A stretch of DNA of 64,000 nucleotides, from assembly GCF_000262345.1 (NCBI RefSeq), contig NZ_AJTQ01000139.1:1-64000 (forward strand), written 5' to 3'. The notes beneath the pieces were generated by a model. The model was not told the origin of the DNA, did no database searches, and saw only the letters and a list, made by a program, of their open reading frames with translations. Every line of letters begins with the position of its first letter. Positions within the stretch are counted from its first letter, which is position 1. Source of the DNA: Streptomyces xiaopingdaonensis. Lineage in GTDB: Bacteria > Actinomycetota > Actinomycetes > Streptomycetales > Streptomycetaceae. A program made the translations under genes and the position numbers. Shown here in pieces: positions 51,797 to 63,977 of the stretch.

Positions 51797-53828
51797 ATGA
51801 TCGGTCGTATCCCCGTGCTCGACGTCCGACCGCTCGTCGAGGGCGGACGCCGCCCCGCGAAGGCGGTGGTCGGCGAGTCCTTCGAGGTCTCGGCGACGGT
51901 CTTCAGGGAGGGGCAGGATGCGGTCGGCGCCAATGTGGTGCTGCGCGGACCCGCCGGCCGTGCCGGACCGTGGACCCCGATGCAGGAGTTGGCGCCCGGC
52001 ACCGACCGCTGGGGCGCCCAGGTCGTCCCGGACACCGAGGGCAGATGGACGTACAGCGTGGAAGCCTGGTCGGACCCGCTCACCGCATGGCGAAGAACGG
52101 CCGAGGTGAAGATCCCGGCAGGCGTCGACGCCGAGTTGACGTGCCTGGAGGGCGCCGAGGTGCACGAGCGCGCCGCCGCCGGCGTACCGAAACGGGACGG
52201 CAGGGCCGTCGTCCTCGATGTCGTCGACGCGCTGCGCGACCCGACGCACCCGCCGCACGAGCGTCTGGCGGCGGCGCTCTCCCCCGAGGTCGCGGCGGTA
52301 CTCGCACGCTTCCCGTTGCGCGAGCTCGTCACCTCCTCCGCCGCGCTCACCCTTCAAGTGGAGCGCGAGCGCGCCCTCTTCGGCTCCTGGTACGAGATGT
52401 TCCCCCGCTCCGAGGGCGCCGTCGTCACGGAGGGCGCCCCGCCCGTGAGCGGCACCCTCCGCACCGCCGCCGAACGCCTCGACACCCTCGCGGCGATGGG
52501 CTTCGATGTCGTCTACCTCCCGCCGATCCATCCGATCGGCACCACGCACCGCAAGGGCGCGGGGAACGCTCTCGAGGCCGGCCCGTACGACGTCGGGTGC
52601 CCGTGGGCGATCGGCTCGGCGGAGGGCGGCCACGACGCCGTCCACCCGGAGCTCGGCACCCTCGCCGACTTCGACCGCTTCGTCGCGAAGGCGCGTTCGC
52701 TGCGCATGGAGGTCGCCCTCGACTTCGCGCTCCAGTGCTCACCCGACCACCCCTGGGTCGAGAAGCACCCGGAGTGGTTCCGCCACCGTCCGGACGGCTC
52801 GATCGCGCACGCGGAGAACCCGCCCAAGAAGTACGAGGACATCTACCCGCTCTGCTTCGACGACCACCCGTCGGCCTTCGACGGCATCGTCCGCGAGACG
52901 CTCCGCGTCCTCCGCTTCTGGATGGGCCGCGGCGTGCGGATCTTCCGCGTGGACAACCCGCACACCAAGCCCGTCGTCTTCTGGGAGAAGGTGCTCGGCG
53001 AGGTGGGCCGCACCGACCCCGACGTCGTCTTCCTCGCCGAGGCGTTCACCCGCCCCGCGATGGTGCGCACGCTCGCCGGTATCGGCTTCCAGCAGTCGTA
53101 CACGTACTTCACCTGGCGCAACTCCAAACAGGAACTGACGGAGTACCTCACCGAGCTCACCACGGAGACCGCCGCGTACCTGCGCCCCAACCTCTTCGTG
53201 AACACCCCGGACATCCTCCACGCCTACCTCCGCGACGGCGGACCCGCCGCCTTCGCCACCCGCGCGGTGCTGGCGGCGACGCTCTCCCCTTCCTGGGGGA
53301 TGTACGCGGGGTTCGAGCTCTGCGAGGCGGAGGCGGCGCACGACGGGAGCGAGGAGTACGCCGACTCGGAGAAGTACCAACTCCGGCCCCGCGACTGGGC
53401 GGCGGCCGAGCGCGAGGGCCGCTCGCTCCGCGGCCTCGTCACCCTGCTCAACCGGCTGCGCCGGCGCCACCCCGCGCTCCAGCGCCTTCGCAACCTGCGC
53501 TTCCACTCCACGGGCAACGACCAGGTGCTGGCGTACTCCAAGCACTGCGAGGACCCGTACGCGGACACGGTGCTCGTCGTGGTCAACCTCGATCCGCACC
53601 ACACCCACGAGGCGACGGTGTCGTTGGACAGCACGGACCTTGCAACGTTCGGCCTGAGTGCCGCTCAACTGAGCGGGTCCGAGTCTTTCCCGGTGCGCGA
53701 CGAGCTCACCGGCGAGACCTACCACTGGGGCAGGGCCAACTATGTCCGCCTGCGGCCGGGGGGTGATTCCCCCGCTGCGGCGCACATCCTCACCCTGCGA
53801 CCGTCCTCACCGATCGGAGGGTCACCCA

Positions 53829-53842
<14 letters not shown>
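51797..53842 (+). CDS. glgE: GlgE maltosyltransferase
   Basis: 681 aa, ATG with AGGTGA upstream. It moves maltose from maltose-1-phosphate onto alpha-1,4-glucan, the key step of the GlgE pathway. N-terminal carbohydrate-binding-like domain (~1-110), then GH13 catalytic domain: [11 protein letters not shown] (nucleophile Asp about residue 385), FLAEAFTRP (acid/base Glu about 414), [13 protein letters not shown]. Stop overlaps the treS start by 14 bp, so the two are coupled. Full length. Confidence 0.95.
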
Positions 53843-55541
<1,699 letters not shown>

Positions 55542-55718
55542 CGCGACGTCCTCCCGCACCCCCGCTCGCGCAGGAGAGCCGAGCGGGGGCGCGCGCACCC
55601 GGCGCGGGTCCTGGCAGAAAACCCACGAAGTTGCTCGACACGGACCGCGCACCCGAGCATCCCTCTCCGTCATCCGAGAGACTCTGCGTACCTTTCGTGT
55701 GCCCGGGGAAAGGACGCC

Positions 55719-57305
55719 ATGTCGGACAGCTCCTCGCCCCTGGCCGCGGGCCGGGCGAGTGCACCCACCCACGCGGGCGGTACGGCGCTGCTCGCCTCGC
55801 TCTCGCCCCTCCTCACCGAATGGCTGCCGATACAGCGATGGTTCGCCGGCGGGGGGCGCGACCTCGCCGGGCTCTCGCTCGTCGCCTCCGTGGAGTTGCT
55901 CCCCACGCTCGGCTCCGGGCCCGGACTCCTCCACCTGCTGGTCCGCGCCTGGCACACCGACTCGCCCGCGCTCGCCGCGCACCCGGAGAGCGGCGGTCCG
56001 GGCGCCGCCGCCGGTGAACACCCCGCCGACTGCTACCAGTTGCTCCTCGGCGTACGGCCCCGCCTCCCCGAGGAGCTGGCGCACGCCCTCGTCGGGCGGC
56101 CGCGCTCGGGGCCGCTGCGCGGTCGCGCCGTCTACGAGGCGCTGCTCGATCCCCGCCTCGCGTCCGTCCTGCTGGAGCGGCTGCGTACGCCGGGGAGCCT
56201 CGGCCCGCTCCGCTTCACCAGAGTGCCGCACACGGACATCGCCGACGGCCTGACGCCGCGCCCGCTCGCCGCCGAGCAGTCCAACTCCTCCGTGATCTAC
56301 GGGCGTTCGCACATCCTGAAGCTCTTCCGCCGGGTCGAGCGAGGCGTCAACCCGGACCTCGAACTCTCCCTCGCCCTCGCCCGCCACGGCTGCGACCGCG
56401 TCCCGGCGCCGACTGCGTGGTTCGAGGCCACGCCCCGCACGCCGCCCCGCACCGGGTGCACGCCCGCGGCGCCGGAGTCCCGAGCGCCCCGTACGCGCCG
56501 GGCGGCTCCGGCACCCACCGCAGCCGAACCGCGGGCCACCGAAGACACCCTGACGCTCGGCGTCCTCCAGCCGTTCTTCCCCGAGGCGGTCGACGGGTGG
56601 CAGCTCGCGCTCCGCTCGCTCGGCGAAGGCCGCCACTTCACCGCGCAGGCGCACGCGCTGGGGCGCACCACCGCGCAGGTGCACCGGACCCTCGCCGAGG
56701 CGCTCCCCACGAAGGCGCTCGACAGCGGCGACCTGGAGGAGGCCGCGGCCGGCATGACCGCCCGGCTGGAGTCGACGACCGCGGCCGTACCGGCCCTGCG
56801 CCCGTACCGCGCCCGCCTGTTGGGCACCTTCCGCGCACTCTCCCGGCTCGGCAGCGACGGCAGGCGGCGCCGGGCCCAGCGCGTCCACGGGGACCTCCAC
56901 CTCGGACAGGTCCTCCAGGGCCCGGAGGGCGACTGGTCGCTCATCGACTTCGAGGGCGAGCCGGCCCGCCCCCTCGCCGAGCGGTGCCATCCGCAGCCGG
57001 CCGTCCGCGACGTCGCCGGGATACTGCGCTCCTTCGACTACGCCTCCTACCGGCCGGGCGCCCGCTCCGCCGACGACCCGTGGGCGCGGAGCTGGGCCGA
57101 GGCCGCGCGCGGTGCCTACTGCGAAGGCTACGCCGAGTCGGCCGGCAGCGATCCGCGGGACGACGCGGTGCTGCTGCGCGCGTACGAGACCGACAAGGCC
57201 GTCTACGAGGTGCGCTACGAGGCACGCCACCGCCCGAGTTGGCTGCCCGTTCCGCTCTCCGCCGTCCGCAGGCTCGCCGCTCCCATGACCGAGGCCCGCG
57301 GCTGA
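55719..57305 (+). CDS. pep2: Maltokinase Pep2/Mak
   Basis: 528 aa. It phosphorylates maltose to maltose-1-phosphate, the GlgE donor. Protein-kinase-like catalytic motifs RVHGDLHLGQVL (catalytic Asp) and LIDFEGEP (metal-binding Asp) are intact near residues ~390-415; QRWFAGGGRD near the start is a family signature. It is longer than typical maltokinases because of a low-complexity Pro/Arg/Ala insertion at about 230-270. 177 bp separate it from treS, and glgB follows 48 bp later. Confidence 0.93.
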   Translation: MSDSSSPLAAGRASAPTHAGGTALLASLSPLLTEWLPIQRWFAGGGRDLAGLSLVASVELLPTLGSGPGLLHLLVRAWHTDSPALAAHPESGGPGAAAGEHPADCYQLLLGVRPRLPEELAHALVGRPRSGPLRGRAVYEALLDPRLASVLLERLRTPGSLGPLRFTRVPHTDIADGLTPRPLAAEQSNSSVIYGRSHILKLFRRVERGVNPDLELSLALARHGCDRVPAPTAWFEATPRTPPRTGCTPAAPESRAPRTRRAAPAPTAAEPRATEDTLTLGVLQPFFPEAVDGWQLALRSLGEGRHFTAQAHALGRTTAQVHRTLAEALPTKALDSGDLEEAAAGMTARLESTTAAVPALRPYRARLLGTFRALSRLGSDGRRRRAQRVHGDLHLGQVLQGPEGDWSLIDFEGEPARPLAERCHPQPAVRDVAGILRSFDYASYRPGARSADDPWARSWAEAARGAYCEGYAESAGSDPRDDAVLLRAYETDKAVYEVRYEARHRPSWLPVPLSAVRRLAAPMTEARG

Positions 57306-57353
57306 ACCGCACCGCAGCAGCGCGGCCTCCGACCGCCCCAGAAAGGCACCGCC

Positions 57354-59651
57354 GTGACGACGAGCAACCCGCTCCGCCCCGCCCCCGTCCCGCCGCAGCA
57401 CCCCGCACCGCGCTGCGCCGTCCTACCGGCACCACCGCTCCCCGAGGCGGACCGCAGACGCCTCCTCGACGGGACGCACCACGACCCGCACGCGCATCTG
57501 GGCGCGCACCCGACCGGCGCGGGCGTCGTCTTCCGCGCCTTGCGCCCCTTCGCGCGCGCGGTCGCCGTCCTCCTCGACGGAGCGCGGGCCGAACTCGTCG
57601 ACGACGGCGACGGGTTCTTCGCCGCCACCGTCCCGCTGAAGCCGATGAGCGGCCGGGACCGCCCCACCGTCCCGCCGTACGAGCTGCTCGTCCGCTACGG
57701 CGCCGAGCCCGGACGGGACGAGCTGCGGACGGCCGATCCGTACCGGTTCCTGCCCGCGCTGGGCGAGTTCGACCTCCACCTCGTCGCGGAGGGGCGGCAC
57801 GAGGAGCTGTGGCGGGCGCTCGGGGCGCACCCGATGACGGTCGCGGGCGTCGTCGGCACGCGGTTCACGGTGTGGGCGCCGAACGCCCGAGGGGTGCGCG
57901 TCACCGGGGACTTCAACTGCTGGGACGGGACGGCGCTCCCCATGCGCTCCCTCGGTGCGACCGGCGTGTGGGAGCTCTTCGTGCCCCGCGTGGGCGCCGG
58001 CGCACGGTACAAGTTCGAGATCGCGGGGCCCGACGGCAGCCGCTCGCTGCGCGCCGACCCCATGGCGCGGCGTACCGAGTGCCCGCCGGCGACGGCGTCG
58101 GTCGTCGAGACCTCGACGTACGAGTGGCAGGACGGCGCATGGCTCGCCGCCCGCGCGGGGCGCAGCCACCACGACGCGCCGCTCTCCGTCTACGAGGTGC
58201 ATCTCCCCTCGTGGCGGCCCGGCCTCGGCTACCGGCAGCTCGCGGAGGAACTGCCGGCCTACGTCAAGGAGTCGGGGTTCACCCACGTCGAGTTGATGCC
58301 GGTGGCCGAGCATCCCTTCGGCGGCTCCTGGGGCTACCAGATCACCGGCTTCTACGCGCCCACCGCCCGCCTGGGGACGCCCGACGACTTCCGGTGCCTC
58401 GTCGACGCGCTGCACCGCGAGGGCATCGGCGTCCTCATGGACTGGGTCCCCGCGCACTTTCCCAAGGACGACTGGGCGCTTGCCCGGTTCGACGGCACCC
58501 CGCTCTACGAGCCCGCGGATCCGCGCAGGGCCGAGCACCCCGACTGGGGCACCCTGGAGTTCGACCACGGCCGCCGCGAGGTGCGGAACTTCCTCGTCGC
58601 CAACGCGGTCTACTGGTGCGAGGAGTTCCACATCGACGGCCTGCGCGTGGACGCCGTCGCCTCGATGCTCTACCTCGACTACTCGCGGCCGGAGGGCGGG
58701 TGGACCCCGAACGCCTTCGGCGGCCGGGAGAACCTCGACGCCGTCGCCTTCCTCCAGGAGATGAACGCGACCGTCCACCGCCGCTGCCCCGGCGTGCTCA
58801 CCGCGGCGGAGGAGTCCACGGCCTGGGACGGTGTGACGCGGCGGACCGACGAGATGGGCCGGAGCGGCTTCGGCGGGCTCGGGTTCGGCTTCAAGTGGAA
58901 CATGGGCTGGATGCACGACACCCTCGCCTACCTCGCCGAGGAGCCCGTCCACCGCCGCTGGCACCACCACGACATGACGTTCGCGATGGTCTACGCGTAC
59001 TCGGAGAACTACATCCTCCCGATCTCCCACGACGAGGTCGTCCACGGCAAGCGGTCGCTCGCCTCGAAGCCGCCGGGCGACTGGTGGCAGCGGCGCGCCT
59101 CGCACCGCGCGTACCTCGGCTTCACGTGGGCCCATCCGGGAAAGCAACTCCTCTTCATGGGGCAGGAGTTCGCCCAGGGCGCCGAGTGGTCGCACGAGCA
59201 CGGACCCGACTGGTGGCTGCTCGACCCCGGCTACCCGGCGGAGCCGGACCACCGCGGAGTCCGCGACCTGGTACGGGAGTTGAATGCCGAGTACCGCGAC
59301 GCACCCGCCCTCTGGCAGCGGGACACCGACCCGGCGGGGTTCCGCTGGGTCGAGGCGGACGCCGCGGACGACAACGTCTTCGCCTTCCTCCGCTTCGACG
59401 CGGACGGCGCTCCGCTCCTCGCCGTGAGCAACTTCTCGCCCGTCGTACGCGAGGGGTACCGGCTCGGCGTACCGCCAGCGGCGGCGTCCTGGCGCGAGGT
59501 GCTCAACACCGACGCCGAGCGGTTCGGCGGCAGCGGCGTCCGCGCTTCGGGCCCGCTGACGGCCGAGCCGGTCGCCGCGCACGGGCTGGAACGCTCACTC
59601 CGCCCGACGCTGCCCCCGCTCGCCACCGTCTGGTTCCGACCGGCCGGCTGA
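57354..59651 (+). CDS. glgB: 1,4-alpha-glucan branching enzyme GlgB
   Basis: 765 aa from GTG 57354 (GAAAGG upstream). It adds alpha-1,6 branches to the glucan made by GlgE. It has an N1 domain, CBM48 (~130-215, [20 protein letters not shown]), and GH13 catalytic part with [17 protein letters not shown] (nucleophile about 432), [11 protein letters not shown] (Glu about 485) and [12 protein letters not shown]. Fourth and last gene of the glgE operon. The length is normal for an actinobacterial GlgB. Confidence 0.95.
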   Translation: MTTSNPLRPAPVPPQHPAPRCAVLPAPPLPEADRRRLLDGTHHDPHAHLGAHPTGAGVVFRALRPFARAVAVLLDGARAELVDDGDGFFAATVPLKPMSGRDRPTVPPYELLVRYGAEPGRDELRTADPYRFLPALGEFDLHLVAEGRHEELWRALGAHPMTVAGVVGTRFTVWAPNARGVRVTGDFNCWDGTALPMRSLGATGVWELFVPRVGAGARYKFEIAGPDGSRSLRADPMARRTECPPATASVVETSTYEWQDGAWLAARAGRSHHDAPLSVYEVHLPSWRPGLGYRQLAEELPAYVKESGFTHVELMPVAEHPFGGSWGYQITGFYAPTARLGTPDDFRCLVDALHREGIGVLMDWVPAHFPKDDWALARFDGTPLYEPADPRRAEHPDWGTLEFDHGRREVRNFLVANAVYWCEEFHIDGLRVDAVASMLYLDYSRPEGGWTPNAFGGRENLDAVAFLQEMNATVHRRCPGVLTAAEESTAWDGVTRRTDEMGRSGFGGLGFGFKWNMGWMHDTLAYLAEEPVHRRWHHHDMTFAMVYAYSENYILPISHDEVVHGKRSLASKPPGDWWQRRASHRAYLGFTWAHPGKQLLFMGQEFAQGAEWSHEHGPDWWLLDPGYPAEPDHRGVRDLVRELNAEYRDAPALWQRDTDPAGFRWVEADAADDNVFAFLRFDADGAPLLAVSNFSPVVREGYRLGVPPAAASWREVLNTDAERFGGSGVRASGPLTAEPVAAHGLERSLRPTLPPLATVWFRPAG

Positions 59652-59707
59652 GCGCGTACGGGGAGGAGTCGGGTCTGCGGCACTCGTGCGAGGAGAACCG
59701 CGCACGT

Positions 59708-59743
59708 CAGGGGGGCGCGGCCCGGCCGGGCCGCGCCCCCCTG
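59708..59743. terminator. 36-bp perfect palindrome between glgB and dctA
   Basis: Two 18-base arms (59708-59725, 59726-59743) without spacer, between convergent genes that end at 59651 and 59756. The same ten bases GCACGTCAGG-like flank it on both sides as a short direct repeat. Confidence 0.85.
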
Positions 59744-59755
59744 GCACGTCAGGCG

Positions 59756-61159
59756 TCAGCTCCTGGCCGCGCCCTCCGACTGCGCCGGGACGGTGCCGCC
59801 CGTCGAGGAGGCCGCTTCCGCGGGCGGCGCGTCCTCCGGGTCGGCGTCGGCTTCGGCGAGGGAGCGCTCGTCGAACGGGTGCTGCCCGCTGAGGACTTCG
59901 CCGACGCGGTCCCTGTCGATCTCCTTCGTCCAGGTGCCGATGAGGACGGTGGCGACGGCGTTGCCCGCGAAGTTGGTGAGGGCGCGGGCCTCGCTCATGA
60001 AGCGGTCGATGCCGACGATCAGCCCCACACCGTCGACGAGTTCGGGGCGGTGCGAGTTGAGGCCGCCCGCGAGGGTCGCCAGGCCGGCGCCCGTGACACC
60101 CGCCGCGCCCTTGGAGGCGACGATCATGAAGACGAGCAGCGAGATCTGCTCACCGAGCCCGAGCGGGCTGCCCATCGCCTCGGCGACGAAGAGGGAGGCC
60201 ATCGTCAGGTAGATCGCCGTACCGTCGAGGTTGAAGGAGTACCCCGTCGGGACGGTGATGCCGACGACCGGCTTGCTGACGCCGAGGTGCTCCATCTTCG
60301 CGATCAGACGCGGCAGCGCCGACTCCGAGGAGGAGGTCGAGAGGATCAGCAGCAGCTCGCGCCCCAGGTACTTGAGGAGCGCGAAGACGTTGACGCCCGT
60401 GCAGACCTTCAGGATCACCCCGAGCACGAGGAAGACGAAGAGGAAACAGGTGACGTAGAAACCGATCATGATCACGGCGAGCGATTTCAGCGCGTCGAGA
60501 CCGGTCTCCCCGACCACCGCCGCCATGGCGCCGAAAGCCCCCACGGGCGCGGCCCACATGATCATCGCCAGCACCCGGAAGACGAGCTTCTGGATGTGGC
60601 CGATCCCCTTGATGATCGGCTCGCCCGCGCGGCCCATCGCCTGCAGGGCGAAGCCGACGAGCAGCGCGATCAGCAGCGTCTGGAGCACCTCGCCCTCGGT
60701 GAAGGCGGAGACGAAGCTCGTCGGGATGATGCCGAGCAGGAAGTCGGTCATCCCCTCGCCGCCGTCCTCGGCCTGCGAGGCGCCGGCGTCCCGCGTCGCG
60801 GCGTCGAGGTGCATGCCGTGGCCCGGCTCCAGGACGTTGCCCACGACCAGACCGATCACGAGCGCGACGATCGACATCACCATGAAGTAGCCGATGGCGA
60901 TGCCGCCCACGGCACCGACCTTCGCGGCCTTCCGCACCGACCCCACGCCGAGCACGATGGTGCAGAAGATCACAGGCGAGATCATCATCTTGATGAGCGC
61001 GACGAAGCCCTCACCGATGGGCTTCAGCTCCTTGGCGGCGTCGGGCGCCACGAGACCGAGCGTCACGCCGACCACCACGGCCAGGATCACGGCTATGTAG
61101 AGGTAGTGCGTACGGTCCCGCCGCTGCGGCGGTGACTGCTCAGGTGTCTTCTTCGACAC
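59756..61159 (-). CDS. dctA: C4-dicarboxylate/proton symporter DctA
   Basis: 467 aa. A DAACS-family carrier with eight membrane helices and two re-entrant loops; the STSSSESALPRL serine-rich loop and the PTGYSFNLDGTAIYL motif are diagnostic. It imports succinate, fumarate and malate with protons or sodium. The C-terminal ~50 residues are acidic and Ala-rich, a cytoplasmic tail. Divergent from a DcuS/CitA-type sensor, the usual control partner. Confidence 0.93.
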   Translation of the reverse strand: MSKKTPEQSPPQRRDRTHYLYIAVILAVVVGVTLGLVAPDAAKELKPIGEGFVALIKMMISPVIFCTIVLGVGSVRKAAKVGAVGGIAIGYFMVMSIVALVIGLVVGNVLEPGHGMHLDAATRDAGASQAEDGGEGMTDFLLGIIPTSFVSAFTEGEVLQTLLIALLVGFALQAMGRAGEPIIKGIGHIQKLVFRVLAMIMWAAPVGAFGAMAAVVGETGLDALKSLAVIMIGFYVTCFLFVFLVLGVILKVCTGVNVFALLKYLGRELLLILSTSSSESALPRLIAKMEHLGVSKPVVGITVPTGYSFNLDGTAIYLTMASLFVAEAMGSPLGLGEQISLLVFMIVASKGAAGVTGAGLATLAGGLNSHRPELVDGVGLIVGIDRFMSEARALTNFAGNAVATVLIGTWTKEIDRDRVGEVLSGQHPFDERSLAEADADPEDAPPAEAASSTGGTVPAQSEGAARS

Positions 61160-61193
61160 GTCGGCTCCTCGTCAATCCTTCAATAGCGACTCC

Positions 61194-61264
61194 GACTCGT
61201 ACCGAGTCCCGGTGACTATCCAACGGCTCGTGCGCGACGTCACGCTTCTGTGCATTACGTGCAT
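61194..61264. promoter_or_regulatory. Palindrome and direct repeats between dctA and the sensor gene
   Basis: GACTCG-TAC-CGAGTC (61194-61208) is a perfect 6-3-6 palindrome, and GTGCAT is repeated at 61250-61255 and 61259-61264 with a nine-base period, followed by an A/T-rich patch. Candidate binding sites for the response regulator. Confidence 0.5.
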
Positions 61265-61290
61265 GAAAAATCTGTAGGCAGACTTGGCGG

Positions 61291-62994
61291 GTGCGCACCG
61301 TGTTCCGACTCCTCGACCGCCTGCCCAGGCGAAGCGGGCGGCCCCGCAGCCTCGCCGGGCAGCTCTTCGCGATGCAGGTGGTCCTCGTCGGCCTGGTGGT
61401 CGCCGCGTGCGCGGTCTTCACGTACCTCAGCGACCGGGTCCAGGCCGAGGACGACGCCAGGCACCGGGCCTCCGCCACCGCCTCCTCCGTCGCCGACTCG
61501 CCCTCGGTGCTCGGCGCGATCGGCGGGAGCAACCCGTCGGCGCAGCTCCAGCCGTACGCCGAGCAGGTCCGGAAGGACACGGGCGTCACCTTCGTCACGA
61601 TCATGGATGCGGAAGGCGTCCGCTGGACGCACCCCGACACGGCGCAGATCGGCAAGCCCTTCCTCGGCCACACCGAGAAGGCGCGGGGCGGCCGCGTCTT
61701 CACCGAGGAGTACGAGGGGACGCTGGGTCCTTCCGTCCGCGCGGTCGCCCCGATCAGGGCCGACGACGGGGGCGCGGGGACGCGGGTCGTGGGGTTCGTC
61801 TCCGCGGGGATCACGGTCGACGCGATCAGCGAGGAGCTCCGCAGGCAGCTCGTCGTGCTGCTGCTCTTCGCCGCGGCGGCGCTGGCGCTCGGCGGCGTCG
61901 GCACGTACCTCGTCAACCGCCGGCTCCGCCGCCACACCCGCGGCATGAACGCGGCCGAGCTCAACCGGATGCACGACTACCACGAGGCGGCCCTGCACGC
62001 CGTCCGCGAGGGCCTGTTGATGCTCGACGGCACCCGCAGGGTCGCCCTCATCAACGACGGCGCCCGTACGCTCCTCGGGCTCCGCGACGTCGAGGTGCTC
62101 GGCCGGGGCGCGGACCAACTGGGGCTGCCGCGGCGGCTGGCGGGTGCGCTCCTCTCCTCCGAACCGCGGGTCGACGAGGTGCACCTGACGGCGGACCGGG
62201 TCGTCGTCGTCAACACCTCGCCCGTCGCGGGCGGGGAGCGCAGGGGCACCGTGGTGACGCTCCGGGACCACACGGAAATCCAGTCGCTGGCAGGCGAGTT
62301 GGACTCGGCGCGCGGCCTCGCCGAGGCGCTCAGGGCCCAGGCGCACGAGGCGGCCAACCGCCTCCACACCGTCGTCTCCCTCGTCGAACTGGGACGCACC
62401 GAGGAGGCGGTGGAGTTCGCCACCGAGGAGTTGGAGCTCGCGCAGGAGCTCACCGACCAGGTCGTCGCAGCCGTCTCGGAACCGGTGCTCGCCGCGCTGC
62501 TGCTGGGGAAGGCGGCGCAAGCCAACGAGCACGGCGTCGAGTTGGTGCTCACCCCCGACAGCGGGGTGCACGACGGGCTGCTCCCCGACGAGCTGCCGGC
62601 GCGCGATCTCGTCACCGTCCTCGGCAACCTCATCGACAACGCGGTGGAGGCGGCGGTCGGCTCCGGGGCCGCGCGCGGGGACGCGAGCCCGCCGCGCGTC
62701 ACGGTGACGGTGCGGCTCTCGGCGGCGGAGCCGGGCGGAGGGCCGCCCGAGTTCCTCGTGCGCGTCCACGACACCGGGCCCGGGCTGCCCGTGAGCGGCG
62801 AGGCGGTCTTCGAGCACGGGTGGTCCACGAAGACGCAGGGCGGCAGGCACGGCGCCGGCCGCGGCATCGGTCTCGCGCTGGTGCGGCAGGCGGCGCTGCG
62901 GCACGGGGGCAGCGTCGCCGCCGCCGAAGGTCCTGGCGGCGGCGCGGAGTTCACCGTACGGCTGCCGATCCGGAACGCGGAGGTGCCCGCATGA
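61291..62994 (+). CDS. DcuS/CitA-type sensor histidine kinase
   Basis: 567 aa, GTG start. N-terminal helix (~25-50), an outside sCache-like domain (~50-180, with the conserved VTFVTIMDAEG and GTLGPSVRAVAPI), second helix (~185-205), PAS domain (~225-330), then a SpoB-type phospho-acceptor helix with His in AQAHEAANRLHTVVS and an HATPase domain with GNLIDNAVEA and GRGIGLALV. Senses C4-dicarboxylates or citrate outside the cell. Stop overlaps the regulator ATG as ATGA. Confidence 0.92.
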   Translation: MRTVFRLLDRLPRRSGRPRSLAGQLFAMQVVLVGLVVAACAVFTYLSDRVQAEDDARHRASATASSVADSPSVLGAIGGSNPSAQLQPYAEQVRKDTGVTFVTIMDAEGVRWTHPDTAQIGKPFLGHTEKARGGRVFTEEYEGTLGPSVRAVAPIRADDGGAGTRVVGFVSAGITVDAISEELRRQLVVLLLFAAAALALGGVGTYLVNRRLRRHTRGMNAAELNRMHDYHEAALHAVREGLLMLDGTRRVALINDGARTLLGLRDVEVLGRGADQLGLPRRLAGALLSSEPRVDEVHLTADRVVVVNTSPVAGGERRGTVVTLRDHTEIQSLAGELDSARGLAEALRAQAHEAANRLHTVVSLVELGRTEEAVEFATEELELAQELTDQVVAAVSEPVLAALLLGKAAQANEHGVELVLTPDSGVHDGLLPDELPARDLVTVLGNLIDNAVEAAVGSGAARGDASPPRVTVTVRLSAAEPGGGPPEFLVRVHDTGPGLPVSGEAVFEHGWSTKTQGGRHGAGRGIGLALVRQAALRHGGSVAAAEGPGGGAEFTVRLPIRNAEVPA

Positions 62995-63749
62995 GCCCTT
63001 CCGTCGAGGACGCGCTGCGGGTGCTCGTCGTCGAGGACGATCCCGTGGCCGCCGACGCGCACGCGCTCTACGTCTCGCGGGTGCCCGGCTTCGCCGTCGC
63101 CGGGATCGCGCACACCGCGCTGGAGGCGTTCCACGCGGTGGAGCGGCACCGCGTCGACCTTCTCCTGCTCGACCTCTACCTGCCCGAAGGCGGGGGCGCG
63201 GCCTCCAGGGGCGGCGAGGTCACCGGGGACGCCGGGGACACCGCCACGCCGACGGGGCTCGCGCTGCTGCGGCGGCTGCGCAGCGCCGGGCGGACGACCG
63301 ACGTTTTCGCCGTGACGTCGGCCCGGGACCTGACGGTGGTCAGGGAGGGCGTCTCGCTCGGGGTCGTGCAGCACGTACTGAAACCGTTCACCTTCCGGAC
63401 GCTGCGGGAACGGCTGCTCCAGTACGAGCGGTACAAGGCGACGGAGGCCGCTGCGGGCAGCGAGGTGCGCAGCCAGGCGGAGGTGGACAGGGCGATGGCG
63501 GTGCTGCGTACGCCGAAGCGGGCCGTGCCGCCGAAGGGGATGAGCGCCGCCACGCTCGACCGCGTCGTCTCCGAGCTGCGGGAGGCGGACGACGGGCTCA
63601 CCGCGGCGTCCGCCGCCGAGCGCATCGGCGTCAACCGGATCACGGCGCGCCGGTACCTGGAACACCTGGTGGAGGCGGGACGGGCGCGCAGGGCCCCGCT
63701 CTACGGGCAGGTGGGGCGGCCCGAGTACTGCTACACCTGGCGCGACTGA
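62991..63749 (+). CDS. DcuR/CitB-type response regulator
   Basis: 252 aa, ATG coupled to the kinase stop. Receiver domain with VVEDDPVAADAHA and phospho-acceptor Asp in LLLLDLYLPEG, Lys in HVLKPFTF; a winged-helix-like C-terminus (SAAERIGVNRITARRYLEHL) typical of CitB-type regulators. A Gly/Thr-rich insertion follows the phospho-Asp loop (~63-80). Presumably activates dctA across the divergent promoter. Confidence 0.92.
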   Translation: MSPSVEDALRVLVVEDDPVAADAHALYVSRVPGFAVAGIAHTALEAFHAVERHRVDLLLLDLYLPEGGGAASRGGEVTGDAGDTATPTGLALLRRLRSAGRTTDVFAVTSARDLTVVREGVSLGVVQHVLKPFTFRTLRERLLQYERYKATEAAAGSEVRSQAEVDRAMAVLRTPKRAVPPKGMSAATLDRVVSELREADDGLTAASAAERIGVNRITARRYLEHLVEAGRARRAPLYGQVGRPEYCYTWRD

Positions 63750-63882
63750 TCCCGACGGCCGCGTCCCGCGAGGCGGTTGGCCGCCGATGTTCTCGGTGTC
63801 CGCGATCAGACGCCGCCGGGCCGCACGACCACCGGAAACACCGCGCCGGCCGGCTCGGGCGGAGCAGGGCGCGGCAAAGTCG

Positions 63883-63920
63883 TAGGAAGGTTTCCTATCC
63901 TTTCTATTGTCTGGACCAAT
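63883..63920 (+). promoter_or_regulatory. Chitinase-type promoter elements with DasR-like site
   Basis: TAGGAAGGTTTCCTA (63883-63897) is a perfect 6-3-6 palindrome. TATTGTCTGGACCAAT (63905-63920) matches the DasR consensus TGGTCTAGACCA core at 10 of 12 positions, and its complement resembles the TGGTCCAGACC repeat of Streptomyces chitinase promoters. Both lie 58-95 bp before the next start codon. Confidence 0.6.
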
Positions 63921-63977
63921 CCGGGGTCGCTACGGTGCCGAGCACCCACAACTGGACTCCAGAACGGGAGAGTTGCT

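Noticed and set aside
56417..61135. 1572-residue open frame on the plus strand
   Set aside because: It runs over pep2 and glgB in the wrong frame and antisense through dctA, with long Arg/Pro runs typical of shadow frames.
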